Shown: positions 35,668 through 45,147, numbered from the stretch's first letter. The stretch: DNA of 64,000 nucleotides from Nocardiopsis gilva YIM 90087 (GCF_002263495.1 NZ_CP022753.1:4898001-4962000); one strand, 5' to 3'. Made by a program: numbers and translations. The notes: a model not told the origin generated them from the sequence alone.

Positions 35668-36663
35668 ATGCGACGACCCTGGCTCGGATTGACCGCGCTT
35701 CCACTGAGCCTGATTCTGTTGACCTCCTGCACCCAGCCCGCCGAGCGCGGCAGCTTCGAGAGCCTCTCCATCGCGAGCGGCACCACGGGCGGGGTCTACT
35801 ACCCCATCGCCGGGGCGATCTCCCAGATCGTCGGTTCGGAGATCGAGGGTGTCGGCGCCACGCCCGAGGCCACCGCCGCCTCGGTGGAGAACCTGCGCCT
35901 CCTCGGCGCCGGGGCCAGCGAACTCGCGGTCGTGCAGGGTGACTCGGCCTACCAGGCGGACAGCGGCGAGGGCGAGTTCGCCGAAAAGCCGGTCGAGAAC
36001 CGCGCGCTGCTGGTCCTGTACCCGAACGTGTACCACAACGTGTCCCTGCGATCGATCGACGACCGGCTCGACCTCGACTGCTTCTCCGACGTCAAGGGCC
36101 ACCGGTTCTCGGTGGGCGCTCCGGGCAGCGGCAACGAGCTGACCACCAGCCTGGTGTTCGCGGACCTGGGCATGGACTTCGACGACATCGACGTACAGCG
36201 CTACGCCTACGCCGAGACCGCCCGGGCGCTGCGCGAGGGCCAGCTGGACGCCGGGTCGTGGGTGGTCGGCGAGGGACACGGCAGCCTGCGCGAGCTGGAG
36301 GCCACCGACCCGCTGCACCTGATCCCGCTGTGCGGGGACGAGGTGGACGCCGTGGTCGAGGACCACCCCTTCTACACCTCGCACATCATCGAGGGGGGCA
36401 CCTACTCCACGGTCTCCGATGACGTGCGCACCGTGGCGGTGTGGAACATCCTCACCGTCCGGCCCGAGTTCCCGGACAAGCTCGCCTACCGGATGGTGAA
36501 GGCGGTCTACGAGAACGCCGATGCGGTGAACCGCGTGTACCAGCCGGGCACCGAGTACCTGGTCCCCGAATCGCTGCGGAAGAGCCCGGTGCCGCTGCAT
36601 CCCGGGGCGCTGCGGTACGCCGAGGAGGCCGGGGTGGACATCCCCCTCAAGCTGCGCGGCTGA
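35668..36663 (+). CDS. TAXI-family TRAP transporter substrate-binding lipoprotein
   Basis: Extracytoplasmic binding protein of 331 aa for a TAXI-type TRAP importer. The signal ends in lipobox LILLTSCTQ. The body has LSIASGTTGGVYYPIAGAIS (TAXI N-terminal loop), AVVQGDSAYQ, VGAPGSGNELTT and the C-terminal helix. It is followed by DUF1850 and the fused permease, the usual gene order. ATG 35668 lies about 12 bp after AGAGGA. Ligand, commonly a dicarboxylate or amino acid, cannot be inferred. Confidence 0.92.
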   Translation: MRRPWLGLTALPLSLILLTSCTQPAERGSFESLSIASGTTGGVYYPIAGAISQIVGSEIEGVGATPEATAASVENLRLLGAGASELAVVQGDSAYQADSGEGEFAEKPVENRALLVLYPNVYHNVSLRSIDDRLDLDCFSDVKGHRFSVGAPGSGNELTTSLVFADLGMDFDDIDVQRYAYAETARALREGQLDAGSWVVGEGHGSLRELEATDPLHLIPLCGDEVDAVVEDHPFYTSHIIEGGTYSTVSDDVRTVAVWNILTVRPEFPDKLAYRMVKAVYENADAVNRVYQPGTEYLVPESLRKSPVPLHPGALRYAEEAGVDIPLKLRG

Positions 36664-36675
36664 GCGGCCATCGCG

Positions 36676-37209
36676 ATGCGCCGCCGAAGACCCGGCACCG
36701 GCCGGGCCGTAGCCGCCGGGATCGCCGGACTCGCCGTCCTGGTCGCCCTGCTGTGGCCGGTCTGGCCGGCACTGACGCTGGAGGGTCCGGCCGGGCCCAT
36801 CGGGGATCTGCCGCTCGATGTACGCCGACGCTTCGGACTCACCTTCGTGCACTCCGTCGACGGCCTGCCGGTCGAGGACCGCTACCGGGTCCGCTCCGGA
36901 CGGATCGTGCAGGAGTCGACCCTGCTGATGCAGTTCGGCGCCGGGACGGGACACATCCCCGGGGTCGGCACCGGCCGCGCGGTCGGTGAGCGGTGGGAGG
37001 TCAGCGGGCTCGACCGGGACATCGGCGAGCTGCGGATCCGCGTCGGTTCCCCGCCCGCCGACCACCGGCTGGTGCACCCCGGCGGCGAGCTCGCCCTGTC
37101 GGACTGCTGGGCCGGCGAGGGCGTGGTGGTCCGAGCTGCCCGGATCTCGACCCTGCGACGCGTCATCGCGGCGATCGCTCCGGCCGATTGCCCACCCCCG
37201 GAGACGTGA
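36676..37209 (+). CDS. DUF1850 protein of the TAXI-TRAP operon
   Basis: A 177-aa protein with one N-terminal membrane helix (GIAGLAVLVALLWPVWPAL) and the DUF1850 pattern FGLTFVHSVDGLPVEDRY with RSGRIVQESTLLMQFGAGTG. DUF1850 genes lie between the binding-protein and permease genes of TAXI systems; the function is unknown, perhaps an accessory of the transporter. Starts 12 bp after the lipoprotein stop and ends 16 bp before the permease start. Confidence 0.85.
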   Translation: MRRRRPGTGRAVAAGIAGLAVLVALLWPVWPALTLEGPAGPIGDLPLDVRRRFGLTFVHSVDGLPVEDRYRVRSGRIVQESTLLMQFGAGTGHIPGVGTGRAVGERWEVSGLDRDIGELRIRVGSPPADHRLVHPGGELALSDCWAGEGVVVRAARISTLRRVIAAIAPADCPPPET

Positions 37210-37225
37210 GGAGCCGACAGCCGAC

Positions 37226-39274
37226 ATGAGCGACGAGCACCTGGACGGGACGGACGGAACGGTGGAGCCCGGGGACTCCGAGAGGGTGTCCCCCGACAGA
37301 TCCGCCCAGCCGCTGCGATCGGTGGCAGGAGGGGAGGCGGACCGCCACACCGGGCCGCCGCTATGGCGGCGGCTGGCGGCCGAGCGGTGGGGCGAGGGGC
37401 CGGTCGCCGACGCGATGGCGGCGGTGATCCTGACACTGGCGATCGCCCTCGGCGGATACCAGATCTACACGGCGCTCGTCCTCGACCTGGACGCCTACCT
37501 GCAGCGCGTGCTGCACCTGATGTTCGTGCTGGTCCTGGTCTTCCTGGTGTGCCCGGCCGGGAAGGGCCGATGGGAGCGGGCGGTGCCGATGGCCCGCGTC
37601 GACCTGGTGTTCGTCGTGTTGGCGGCGATGGTCGGCCTCTATCCGGTGCTGTTCTACGGCGACATCGTGGCGCGCATCGGTGCACCGAGCGCCGCGGATC
37701 TGACCATGGGGATCGTGGCGATCCTGCTCCTACTGGAAGCGTGCCGACGCGTCATCGGCCTGTTCATGTCGGTGCTGGCGATGGCGTTCCTGGCCTATGC
37801 GTGGCTCGGCCCGCTGCTGCCGGACGCGATCGCCCACCGCGGCTACACCTACCAGCGCATCGTGTACCACACCTACCTGTTCCAGGAGGGGATCTACGGG
37901 CTGGCCCTGGGTATCGCCGCCACCTTCGTGTTCATCTTCATCCTGTTCGGGGCGATGCTGCTGAAGACGGGCGGCGGAGACTTCTTCGTCGGCCTGGCCT
38001 ACTGTCTGACCGGCCGGTACGCGGGCGGTCCGGCCAAGGGGGCGGTGGTGGGCAGCGCGCTCATGGGGTCGGTCTCCGGCAGCGCCATCGCCAACACCGT
38101 GACAACGGGCGCGTTCACCATCCCACTGATGAGACGCGTGGGGTACCGGCGGCACGAGGCCGCGGGCGTCGAGGCGGCGGCGTCGACGGGAGGTCAGCTC
38201 CTCCCGCCGATCATGGGCGCCGGGGCGTTCGTGATGGCGGAGCTGGCGCGGGTGCCCTACGTCGACATCCTCAAGGTGGCGCTCATCCCGGCGCTGATGT
38301 ACTTCGGGGTGCTCTTCCTCTTCGTGCACATCCTGGCCCGCAAGCACGGGATCGGCGGGCTCCCGCCGGACGAGATGCCGCGGCTGGGCACGGTACTGGT
38401 GTCCGGCTACCACTTCCTCGCCCCGCTCCTGCTGTTGATCACCCTGCTGCTGATGTATGTCACCCCGCTGCAGGCGGGGCTGTACGCGACCGCCGCGCTG
38501 TTCCTCGTGGCGAGCGTGCGGGCGAGCAGCAGACTGGGGCTGAGCGACCTCGCCGAGGTGTTCGTGATCGCGGCCCGCAACGCCCTGGGGGTATCGGTCG
38601 CGACGGCCGTCGCCGGAATCATCGTCGGCGTCGTCGGGCTCACCGGACTGGGCCTGAAGCTGTCCGCCCTCATGCTCGACGCGGCCGACGGACGGCTGCT
38701 GCTGACCCTGGTGATGGTGGCGCTGGCCTCGCTGGTCCTCGGCCTGGGACTGCCGGTGACCGCGTCCTACATCGTGCTGATCGTGCTGGCCGGCCCGGCC
38801 CTGATCGAGCTGGGCCTCCCGCTGATCGTCGCGCACATGATCGTCTACTGGTACAGCCAGGACTCCAACGTCACGCCCCCGGTCGCACTGGCGGCGTTCT
38901 CGGCGGCGGGCATCGCGGAAGCCGACCCCATGCGCACCGGCCTGACCGCCTGGAAGTTCGCCAAGGGCATCTACCTGATCCCACTGCTCATGGCCTACTC
39001 TCCGCTCCTGCTCAACGGCACGCCGACCGAAGTGGCGATGGCCGTCCTCAGCGGATCCTTCGCCCTCGTCGCGGCCGCCGTGGCCCTGGAGGGCTTCCTC
39101 GTCCGCCGCACCCTCCTCGCCGAACGCCTCGCGCTGCTGGCGGCGACGGTGCTGATCCTCTTCCCCGGCCTGTGGCCGGACCTGGCCGGAATGGCGCTGG
39201 TCGCGGCGGTGGTCGTCACCCAGCTGCTGCTACGAAAGAACGAGCGGCCCACTCTTGCGACGCCGCCGGGGTAG
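37226..39274 (+). CDS. TRAP transporter fused (4TM/12TM) permease
   Basis: Fused DctQM-type secondary importer, 682 aa with roughly 16-18 hydrophobic helices. Features: LLLEACRRVIGLFMSVLAMA, TGGGDFFVGLAYCLTG, GGPAKGAVVGSALMGSVSGS, STGGQLLPPIMGAGAFVMAE and WYSQDSNVTPPVALAAFSAA, all standard for TRAP fused permeases. A hydrophilic 50-residue N-terminus precedes the first helix. Uses a sodium or proton gradient with the TAXI lipoprotein. No known operon regulator is adjacent. Confidence 0.93.
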   Translation: MSDEHLDGTDGTVEPGDSERVSPDRSAQPLRSVAGGEADRHTGPPLWRRLAAERWGEGPVADAMAAVILTLAIALGGYQIYTALVLDLDAYLQRVLHLMFVLVLVFLVCPAGKGRWERAVPMARVDLVFVVLAAMVGLYPVLFYGDIVARIGAPSAADLTMGIVAILLLLEACRRVIGLFMSVLAMAFLAYAWLGPLLPDAIAHRGYTYQRIVYHTYLFQEGIYGLALGIAATFVFIFILFGAMLLKTGGGDFFVGLAYCLTGRYAGGPAKGAVVGSALMGSVSGSAIANTVTTGAFTIPLMRRVGYRRHEAAGVEAAASTGGQLLPPIMGAGAFVMAELARVPYVDILKVALIPALMYFGVLFLFVHILARKHGIGGLPPDEMPRLGTVLVSGYHFLAPLLLLITLLLMYVTPLQAGLYATAALFLVASVRASSRLGLSDLAEVFVIAARNALGVSVATAVAGIIVGVVGLTGLGLKLSALMLDAADGRLLLTLVMVALASLVLGLGLPVTASYIVLIVLAGPALIELGLPLIVAHMIVYWYSQDSNVTPPVALAAFSAAGIAEADPMRTGLTAWKFAKGIYLIPLLMAYSPLLLNGTPTEVAMAVLSGSFALVAAAVALEGFLVRRTLLAERLALLAATVLILFPGLWPDLAGMALVAAVVVTQLLLRKNERPTLATPPG

Positions 39275-39583
39275 TGGCATGCAGGCGATCGCGCCGACCA
39301 TAGTCCCGACGCTGCCCTTCCCCAGCGCCGCACCGATCGGGCACTGGGGTCTGCTGGGCGGCCTTGCCGGTGCTCATCCTGCCCGGTGTTCTTGGGTGAA
39401 AAGCGGCACCGAGGGCAGAGGGGGTTGGCGGCGCCTGTTCCCTCGGGGCGCGGCGGTATGAGGCCAGCGTCGGCGGCCCGCCCCGCCGGGCACCTCCCCG
39501 GTGGACCGGCGGGGCGGCACCGACGGCGGGTGAGCAGTGGCGGCGCCCCGGTCGGCTCCCAGGCGGGGCGGGCGGGCCGGAAC

Positions 39584-39633
39584 GCGGGGTGGGTTCTAGT
39601 TTGTGTTGCAACACAAACTAGAACCCACCCCGC
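39584..39633. repeat. Fifty-bp perfect palindrome with no spacer
   Basis: The arms 39584-39608 and 39609-39633 are perfect complements with no loop; the central 20 bases are TAGTTTGTGTTGCAACACAA plus symmetric flanks ending GGGGTGGG. A second hairpin CGCTTGA-CA-TCAAGCG overlaps its right end (39631-39646). Such a palindrome is very unlikely by chance and could be a cruciform, a binding site or a junction of two fused arms. Confidence 0.95.
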
Positions 39634-39787
39634 TTGACATCAAGCGGATAACGGGCCACCCGGCGCCGGTTATGCCCGGTTTGCCACAAGTTCCGCCGTG
39701 ATCACCGCTAGAAGGGACCTCCGGCGGGGCGCCAAGACGGAAAGGGCAGGTGCTTTGTCCTGTTTGCCATGGTCAGTGCGGGGTGGA

Positions 39788-39855
39788 TCCGTTGATCTCG
39801 GGGATATCGACGGAATCCCCGCCGAAATTCGGTCGATATCCCCGAGATCAACGGA
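39788..39855. repeat. Dispersed palindromic element, copy 3 (divergent core)
   Basis: Arms 39788-39810 (TCCGTTGATCTCGGGGATAT then CGA) and 39833-39855 match perfectly. The outer 14 bases equal the other copies (CCGTTGATCTCGG), but GGAGATATT has become GGGGATATCGA and the core differs. It is nested in the 39341-40078 island. Confidence 0.88.
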
Positions 39856-40201
39856 GGCGCGGACATAACGGGCACACAGAGAGCGCTTTCCCTCCCTGGG
39901 CCACCCGCCCCGCCCCGCCAGGGAGCGCCGCGAAGCGTATGGCCCGACGCCGCCCCCACCCCGCCCCGCCCGGCGGGGGACCGGCGCCCCCAACCCCCAC
40001 CCGCCCTCGGCGCCGCTTTTCACCACAGAGCGTCAGAAGGGATACAGGCAGACAAGGCCGCCCAGCAGACCCCAGTGCCTGTCCCCTGCCCCGACGATCA
40101 GGGGCAGGGGCCTCGATCCTGTCTGTGCTGCCCGGCCCGTCCCGGTGATCACCGCGGGGCACCTGTGGCAGCCCGAGCGCCGGGGTCCGCCCACGTGGGT
40201 G

Positions 40202-41233
40202 TCAGCCCACGCGAACCAGCATCTTGCCGACGTTGGCGCCACGCAGCATGTCCAGGAAGGCGTCGCGCGTCTGCTCGATGCCGTCGACGACGGTCTCGTC
40301 GTAGACGAAGTCGCCCTTGGACAGCCACTCGCCGACTTCGGCGGCGAAGGCGTCGAAGCGGTGGTAGTAGCCGCCGACCGTGAATCCGCGCAGGGTGAGG
40401 CCCTTCTTGATGGTCTCGAAGAGATTGCGCGGGGCAGGCTGCGGCTCGGTCGCGTTGTAGACGGAGATCATGCCGCACAGCGCGGCGCGGCCATCGTTGT
40501 TGAAGGCCTTCAGCGCCGCCTCCAGGTGGTCGCCGCCGACGTTGTCGAAGTAGACGTCGATGCCCTCGGGTGCGGCCTGGGCGAGCTGCTCTCTGACGTC
40601 GCCGTCCTTGTAGTTGAACGCGGCGTCGAATCCGTACTTGCCGGTCAGCAGGTCGACCTTCTCCTGCGACCCGGCCGAGCCGATGACCCGCTTGGCTCCC
40701 TTGAGGCGGGCGATCTGGCCGACGACGGATCCCACGGCACCGGCGGCGCCGGAGACGAAGACCGTGTCGCCCTCCTTGAACTCGGCGATGTCGAGCAGGC
40801 CGACGTAGGCGGTCAGCCCGGTCATGCCGAGGACGTGCAGGAAGACCGATTCCGGCAGGCCGGGGACCTTGGACACCTTGCGGTAGTTCTTGGCCGGGCC
40901 CTGGGCGAGGGTGCGCCAGCCGTCGAAGTGCAGCACCGTGTCGCCGACCGCCAGGTCATCTGAGCGGGAGGCGACGACCTCGCCGACCGCGCCGCCGGTC
41001 ATCGCCTCGTCCAGCTGGAACGGCGGGATGTAGGACTTGACGTCGTTCATCCGCCCCCGCATGTAGGGGTCCACGGAGATGTAGGTGTTGCGCACCCGCA
41101 CCTCGCCGGGCTGCAGGTCGGGCAGCTCGCGCTCGACGAAGCGGAAGTCGTCGTTCTTCGGCCAGCCCACGGGGCGGGCGGCGAGCTGCCACTCCCGGGT
41201 GGTGGATGCGGGCGATTCTGCGTTCGTGGACAT
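40202..41233 (-). CDS. NADP-dependent medium-chain oxidoreductase (CurA/PTGR-like)
   Basis: Zinc-independent MDR enzyme, 343 aa, reducing alpha,beta-unsaturated carbonyls. It starts REWQLAARPVGWPKNDDFRF, then VDPYMRGRMND (family signature) and VSGAAGAVGSVVGQIARLKG, the NADP Rossmann. The end has GKMLVRVG. ATG 41233 follows GGAGGAC. It is divergent from a TetR gene with an inverted repeat between them, so its expression is probably controlled by that TetR protein. Confidence 0.92.
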   Translation of the reverse strand: MSTNAESPASTTREWQLAARPVGWPKNDDFRFVERELPDLQPGEVRVRNTYISVDPYMRGRMNDVKSYIPPFQLDEAMTGGAVGEVVASRSDDLAVGDTVLHFDGWRTLAQGPAKNYRKVSKVPGLPESVFLHVLGMTGLTAYVGLLDIAEFKEGDTVFVSGAAGAVGSVVGQIARLKGAKRVIGSAGSQEKVDLLTGKYGFDAAFNYKDGDVREQLAQAAPEGIDVYFDNVGGDHLEAALKAFNNDGRAALCGMISVYNATEPQPAPRNLFETIKKGLTLRGFTVGGYYHRFDAFAAEVGEWLSKGDFVYDETVVDGIEQTRDAFLDMLRGANVGKMLVRVG

Positions 41234-41378
41234 GTGTCCTCCAGGTTCGTGATCGGGCGGCGGGCCCGGCGGCCCGGCGCTGGCACTGGCGCCATGCCAA
41301 CGCTGAGCGGACGGGATCATCCGGCATCAACATCGATGCTCGGACGAGCATTCCCGAATGCCATTAGATTTTTATTGA

Positions 41379-41394
41379 GCATGATTCAACATGC
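41379..41394. promoter_or_regulatory. GCATG-N6-CATGC operator candidate
   Basis: A perfect inverted repeat GCATG-ATTCAA-CATGC in the AT-richer divergent region between the oxidoreductase and tetR-type gene, 19 bp from the regulator start. Likely autoregulatory operator. Confidence 0.55.
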
Positions 41395-41412
41395 CTGGTT
41401 AGACTGGTCCCG

Positions 41413-42060
41413 ATGAACGAGCAGACCGGGCGGCGGCGCCGTCCCAGCAAGGGCGATCAGCGCGAGGAGGCGATCCTCGCCAGCGCGCGGACGCTGTTGT
41501 GCGAGCGCCCGATGAGCAAGATCACCGTCGCGCAGATCGCCGAGGGCGCCGGGATCACCGCCCCGACCTTCTACTTCTATTTCGCCACCAAGACCGATGT
41601 GCTGGCCGCCCTGCTGGACCGGGTGGCCGAGCGGGTGCGCGGCGAGCTGTCGGGCTGGCTGGAGAACGAGGACGGGACGGCGGCCGGGGCCGAGGAGGCG
41701 CTGCGCCAGGCGCTGACCACCAACGCCTGTCTCTGGGCCGAGCAGGGGGCGCTGCTCCGCGAGGTCTTCGTCTGCCCGGACACCGACCCGCGGCTGTCCG
41801 ACTTCCGGGATCGGATGGGCGAGCACCTGGTCACGGCGGTCGGGCGGCGGATCGAGCGGGATCGGGAGGCGGGCCGTGCCCTTCCCGGGCCGCCGGAGGC
41901 GTCCGACCTGGCGCGCACGCTGGTGGAGATGACGTTCGCGGCGTTCTCCGCCGCCTCGCGCCGCGACGACCCCGCCCTGCGCGACGGCCGCCTGGTGGAG
42001 ACGCTCGCGGTGGTCGTCATGCGCTCGGTGTACGGTTCGGCACCGAGCTCCGGGGCCTGA
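41413..42060 (+). CDS. TetR-family transcriptional regulator
   Basis: Regulator of 215 aa with a standard N-terminal HTH (REEAILASARTLLCERPMSK, VAQIAEGAGITAPTFYFYFA TKTDVLAAL) and an all-helical ligand domain. It is divergent from the adjacent oxidoreductase gene and probably represses it and itself. The inducer is unknown, plausibly an electrophilic aldehyde or enone. Confidence 0.92.
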   Translation: MNEQTGRRRRPSKGDQREEAILASARTLLCERPMSKITVAQIAEGAGITAPTFYFYFATKTDVLAALLDRVAERVRGELSGWLENEDGTAAGAEEALRQALTTNACLWAEQGALLREVFVCPDTDPRLSDFRDRMGEHLVTAVGRRIERDREAGRALPGPPEASDLARTLVEMTFAAFSAASRRDDPALRDGRLVETLAVVVMRSVYGSAPSSGA

Positions 42061-42160
42061 TTCCACCGGGATGCGGAGCACCGGAGCCGACGGCCGGCCC
42101 CCGCGCTGACCGACCGCGTCGTGCTCCCCTGCCCCCCGTGGCGGGATGCCGGTACTCATC

Positions 42161-43159
42161 TCAGCGGACTTCGTCGACGTCGTTTGCCAGGCCGTACTCG
42201 GCGACGTAGGCGTCGAGGGAGCCGTCGCGCAGAGCGCCGAAGACGTCCCGCTTCACCTCGTCGTCCAGGTAGGCGATGTTCTTCCCGTCGATCCAGTCGG
42301 TACCGCTGATGGGCAGGCTGACGAACGTCATCCCCTCGGGGCCGATCTCCAGCAGGCGCATCCCCATGGAGCGCATCGTGGTCATGCCCACGCCCTCGTC
42401 CACGGCCAGCGACTCGCTGGCGGCCTCCAGGAAGGCGTCGAGCCGGAGGGGGTCGGTACGCAGCTCGGCGCTGGTCACCTTGGTGGCCATCGCCTTGAGG
42501 AAGGCCTGCTGGCGCTTGATCCGGTCCTGGTCACCACTGGGCAGCCCTTTGCGCTCGCGCACGAAGCGCAGCGCCTCCTCCCCGTTCATCCGGTTCGTTC
42601 CGGCTGGCCAGGACCAGCCGTTGCTCGGGTCGACGACCGGTTCGACGAGGCGCACCTCGACGCCGCCGAGGGTGTCGGTCATCCGCTCGAACCCCTGGAA
42701 GTCGATCACGGCGACGTGATCGATGACCGCCGCTGTCTCCCGCTCGACCGTCTCCACGAGCAGTCGGGCGCCGCCTTCCCGGAAGGCGTGGGAGATCCGG
42801 TCGGGTCCGTGGCCGGGGATGTCCACCCAGGCGTCACGGGGGATGGAGATGAGGTGGACGCGGTCGGCGCCCTCGGGAGCGTGCAGCACGATGATCGTGT
42901 CGGCGTGGGCCTCGCCGACCCGCCAGTTGTCTGCTGTGGAGGCGCCGCGCAGGTCCGACCCGACCAGGAGCCAGGTGTCCCCCGGAGCGGCGTTCCCGGC
43001 CGCGCGGCCGGAGGGGAGCGCGTCCTGGATCCGGTCGATGTTGCCGTCGTAGGTGAGCACCCGCCAGAGCCCCACCGCCACCGCCGCTCCACCGAGCAGG
43101 GCGATCGTGGCCAGGGCCGCCACGACGATACGTAACCCTCGCTTCCGCAGCCTCTCCAT
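42161..43159 (-). CDS. LytR-CpsA-Psr family protein
   Basis: Membrane-anchored LCP phosphotransferase, 332 aa, that attaches glycopolymers to peptidoglycan. A single N-terminal helix (GLRIVVAALATIALLGGAAV) leads into the LCP domain with WLLVGSDLRG, RADTIIVLHAPEGA, SIPRDAWVDIPGHG and RISHAFREGG, containing the conserved acidic and Arg residues, and ALRFVRERKGLPSGDQDRIKR. ATG 43159 follows GGGGAG. It is transcribed leftward, convergent with the TetR gene. Confidence 0.93.
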   Translation of the reverse strand: MERLRKRGLRIVVAALATIALLGGAAVAVGLWRVLTYDGNIDRIQDALPSGRAAGNAAPGDTWLLVGSDLRGASTADNWRVGEAHADTIIVLHAPEGADRVHLISIPRDAWVDIPGHGPDRISHAFREGGARLLVETVERETAAVIDHVAVIDFQGFERMTDTLGGVEVRLVEPVVDPSNGWSWPAGTNRMNGEEALRFVRERKGLPSGDQDRIKRQQAFLKAMATKVTSAELRTDPLRLDAFLEAASESLAVDEGVGMTTMRSMGMRLLEIGPEGMTFVSLPISGTDWIDGKNIAYLDDEVKRDVFGALRDGSLDAYVAEYGLANDVDEVR

Positions 43160-43496
43160 ACGGACTCCCCGATCCGCGTGACGTGCGGTTGCCCTTCCCA
43201 ATTACGGGGTTTTCTCACATCCGTCCCGGTTTCCGACCGAGGGCCAAACGTACGTATATCGCCACGTAGCGTCTATACCCACCCCACTCCACCCCCATCA
43301 CCCGCACACGCCCCTGCCGTCACACAACCGCTGGGGCACATGCGCAAATTGTCCACATTCGGCCAATTGTTTGAACTATGACTTTTGTCAGTTCCACCGT
43401 TCCTGTCGGGATTCCTAGGGTCGTCGCCGTTATGCCGAATTCGGCCCGCTGTCCCCCCTATTGCCAGCGGGTCTCCCCCACCCCGAAAGGCAGCCC
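43160..43496. other. Divergent promoter region
   Basis: 337 bp between the LCP gene and the secreted peptidase gene, with several AT-rich tracts (around 43250-43400) suited to promoters. No operator-like repeat stood out. Confidence 0.45.
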
Positions 43497-45137
43497 GTGA
43501 ACCTAGGCAGAACACGAAGCGGTCGCATCCGTGCCGCTGTGGGCATGATCGGCGCCGCCGCCCTCACCGGCGTCCTCGTCTCAGCGCCGCCCGCCGCGGC
43601 CGACACGGCCGATACGGTCGCCCCCGACCTCCAGAGCTTCTATGACCAGGAGCCCTCCTGGAAGCCGTGCGGCGGCGGGCTCGACGGCCTGGAGTGCGCC
43701 AAGATCGTGGTCCCCATGGACTACGACAACCCCAAGGGCGAGAAGATCCGCGTCGCCATCTCGCGGCACAAGGCCACCGACCGCGACCACCGCCGCGGCG
43801 TCCTGCTCATCAATCCCGGCGGCCCCGGCGGCACTGGCCTGGGGATGGCCCAGTACCTCAGCGACCAGAGGATCGCCGAGGTCTACGACCTCATCGGCTT
43901 CGACCCGCGCGGTGTCGGCAAGTCGACCCAGCTCCGGTGCACCGAGCCCGACCTCGACGACCTCGAACTCTCCAGCCGCCCGACCAACGCCGAGCTGCAC
44001 AACTTCACCGAAGCGGCACGCCGGACCGAGGAGGGCTGCGACCGGACGGCCGGTTCGCTGCGCCCCCACATCACCACCGCCAACACCGCCCGCGACATGG
44101 ACGTGATCCGCGGCGTGCTCGGCGAGGAGAAGACCAACTACCTCGGCTACTCCTACGGCACCTACCTCGGCGCCGTCTACGGCAGCCTCTTCCCCGACCG
44201 CATGGACCGCAGCGTCCTCGACTCCTCGATCCACCCCGACCGCGTCTGGCGCGACACCTGGCTCGCGATGTCCCGCGCCCACACCGAGAACGTCGAGCGC
44301 TTCACCGAGTGGGCCGCGGAGAACGACGCCGAGCTCGGCCTTGGTGACAGCCCCGAGGCCGTGTTCCAGACCATGGAGGACGTGGCCCAACAGCTCCACG
44401 AGAACCCGGTCGACGGCTTCGACCGCACCTCCTTCGACCAGACCGTCTTCGGGCTCAACCGGGACCAGGGGCGCTGGGACGTCCTGGCGTCCTTCATCTC
44501 CAGCTTCCGCGACGGCGACAGCGCCGCGGCCCGGGAAGCGGCCAAGGCGGGATCGCTGCGCATCGCCGCCGACCGCGAGCGGCTGGCCGACGGCGGCCCC
44601 TCCACCTTCACCACCATCCGGTGCGAGGCCGACTGGCCGAAGGGGACCGGCGGATACTACGCCGACATGCGCGAGTACACCGACAAGTACGCCTACGGGC
44701 TGGGCGCCATGCTGTCCGCCCCCGACGCGTGCACCTTCCGCTCCTACACCCCCGATGAGAAGCCGGTGGAGCTGAAGCGCGACGGCTACCCGACCGGCAT
44801 CGTCGTCCAGGGCCACTACGACACCCAGACCGCCTGGGCGGGCGGCCCGGCCATGGCCAAGCGGCTGCGTGACAGCCTCATCATCGTCGAGAACGACAGC
44901 AACCACGGCTACTACGGCGGCCCGGACTACGACTGCGTCACCGAGCAGATCGATGACTACCTCATCGACGGCATCCTGCCCGGCAGCGCCACCACCTGCC
45001 CAGGCCAGCCCATGCCCAACCTGAAGTCGGCCGACACCGCCGACGAGGACAACCTCACCGAAAAGGTGCAGGAGCAGATCGACGAGGAGGAAGAGCAGCC
45101 CGCTCCGCCGGTCCCCGCTCCGATTCCCGCCGCTTAG
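43497..45137 (+). CDS. Secreted tripeptidyl-aminopeptidase-type alpha/beta hydrolase
   Basis: Exported serine peptidase (S33 group), about 546 aa, trimming peptides from the N-terminus. A Sec signal (GMIGAAALTGVLVSAPPAAA) precedes DGLECAKIVVPMDYDNP, GGPGGTGLGMAQYLS, DPRGVGKST, nucleophile GYSYGTYLGAVYG, an Asp in the C-terminal region and His in NDSNHGYYGG. The C-terminus is acidic and Pro-rich. GTG 43497 follows GAAAGG. Processes extracellular proteins or proteins exported with it. Confidence 0.92.
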   Translation: MNLGRTRSGRIRAAVGMIGAAALTGVLVSAPPAAADTADTVAPDLQSFYDQEPSWKPCGGGLDGLECAKIVVPMDYDNPKGEKIRVAISRHKATDRDHRRGVLLINPGGPGGTGLGMAQYLSDQRIAEVYDLIGFDPRGVGKSTQLRCTEPDLDDLELSSRPTNAELHNFTEAARRTEEGCDRTAGSLRPHITTANTARDMDVIRGVLGEEKTNYLGYSYGTYLGAVYGSLFPDRMDRSVLDSSIHPDRVWRDTWLAMSRAHTENVERFTEWAAENDAELGLGDSPEAVFQTMEDVAQQLHENPVDGFDRTSFDQTVFGLNRDQGRWDVLASFISSFRDGDSAAAREAAKAGSLRIAADRERLADGGPSTFTTIRCEADWPKGTGGYYADMREYTDKYAYGLGAMLSAPDACTFRSYTPDEKPVELKRDGYPTGIVVQGHYDTQTAWAGGPAMAKRLRDSLIIVENDSNHGYYGGPDYDCVTEQIDDYLIDGILPGSATTCPGQPMPNLKSADTADEDNLTEKVQEQIDEEEEQPAPPVPAPIPAA

Positions 45138-45147
45138 CGATCACCGG

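Larger units (their letters stand above)
39341..40078. repeat. Gene-free island bounded by 26-bp inverted repeats
   Basis: GCACTGGGGTCTGCTGGGCG starts a 26-bp segment (39341-39366) whose exact reverse complement is at 40053-40078. Inside lie two opposed, diverged copies of a longer intergenic repeat (arm A to 39712, arm B about 39862-40078), a 50-bp palindrome and repeat copy 3. Related material occurs at 53700-54260. A GTGATCACCG motif at 39698-39707 is mirrored by GGTGATCACC at 40145-40154. It resembles a non-autonomous composite element; no transposase is present. Confidence 0.75.

Noticed and set aside
39341-40195. Coding genes in the 39.3-40.2 kb island
   Set aside because: All frames are in repeated DNA also found at 53.7-54.3 kb with changes that break frames, no start sites, and Pro/Gly/Arg-rich artefact composition.
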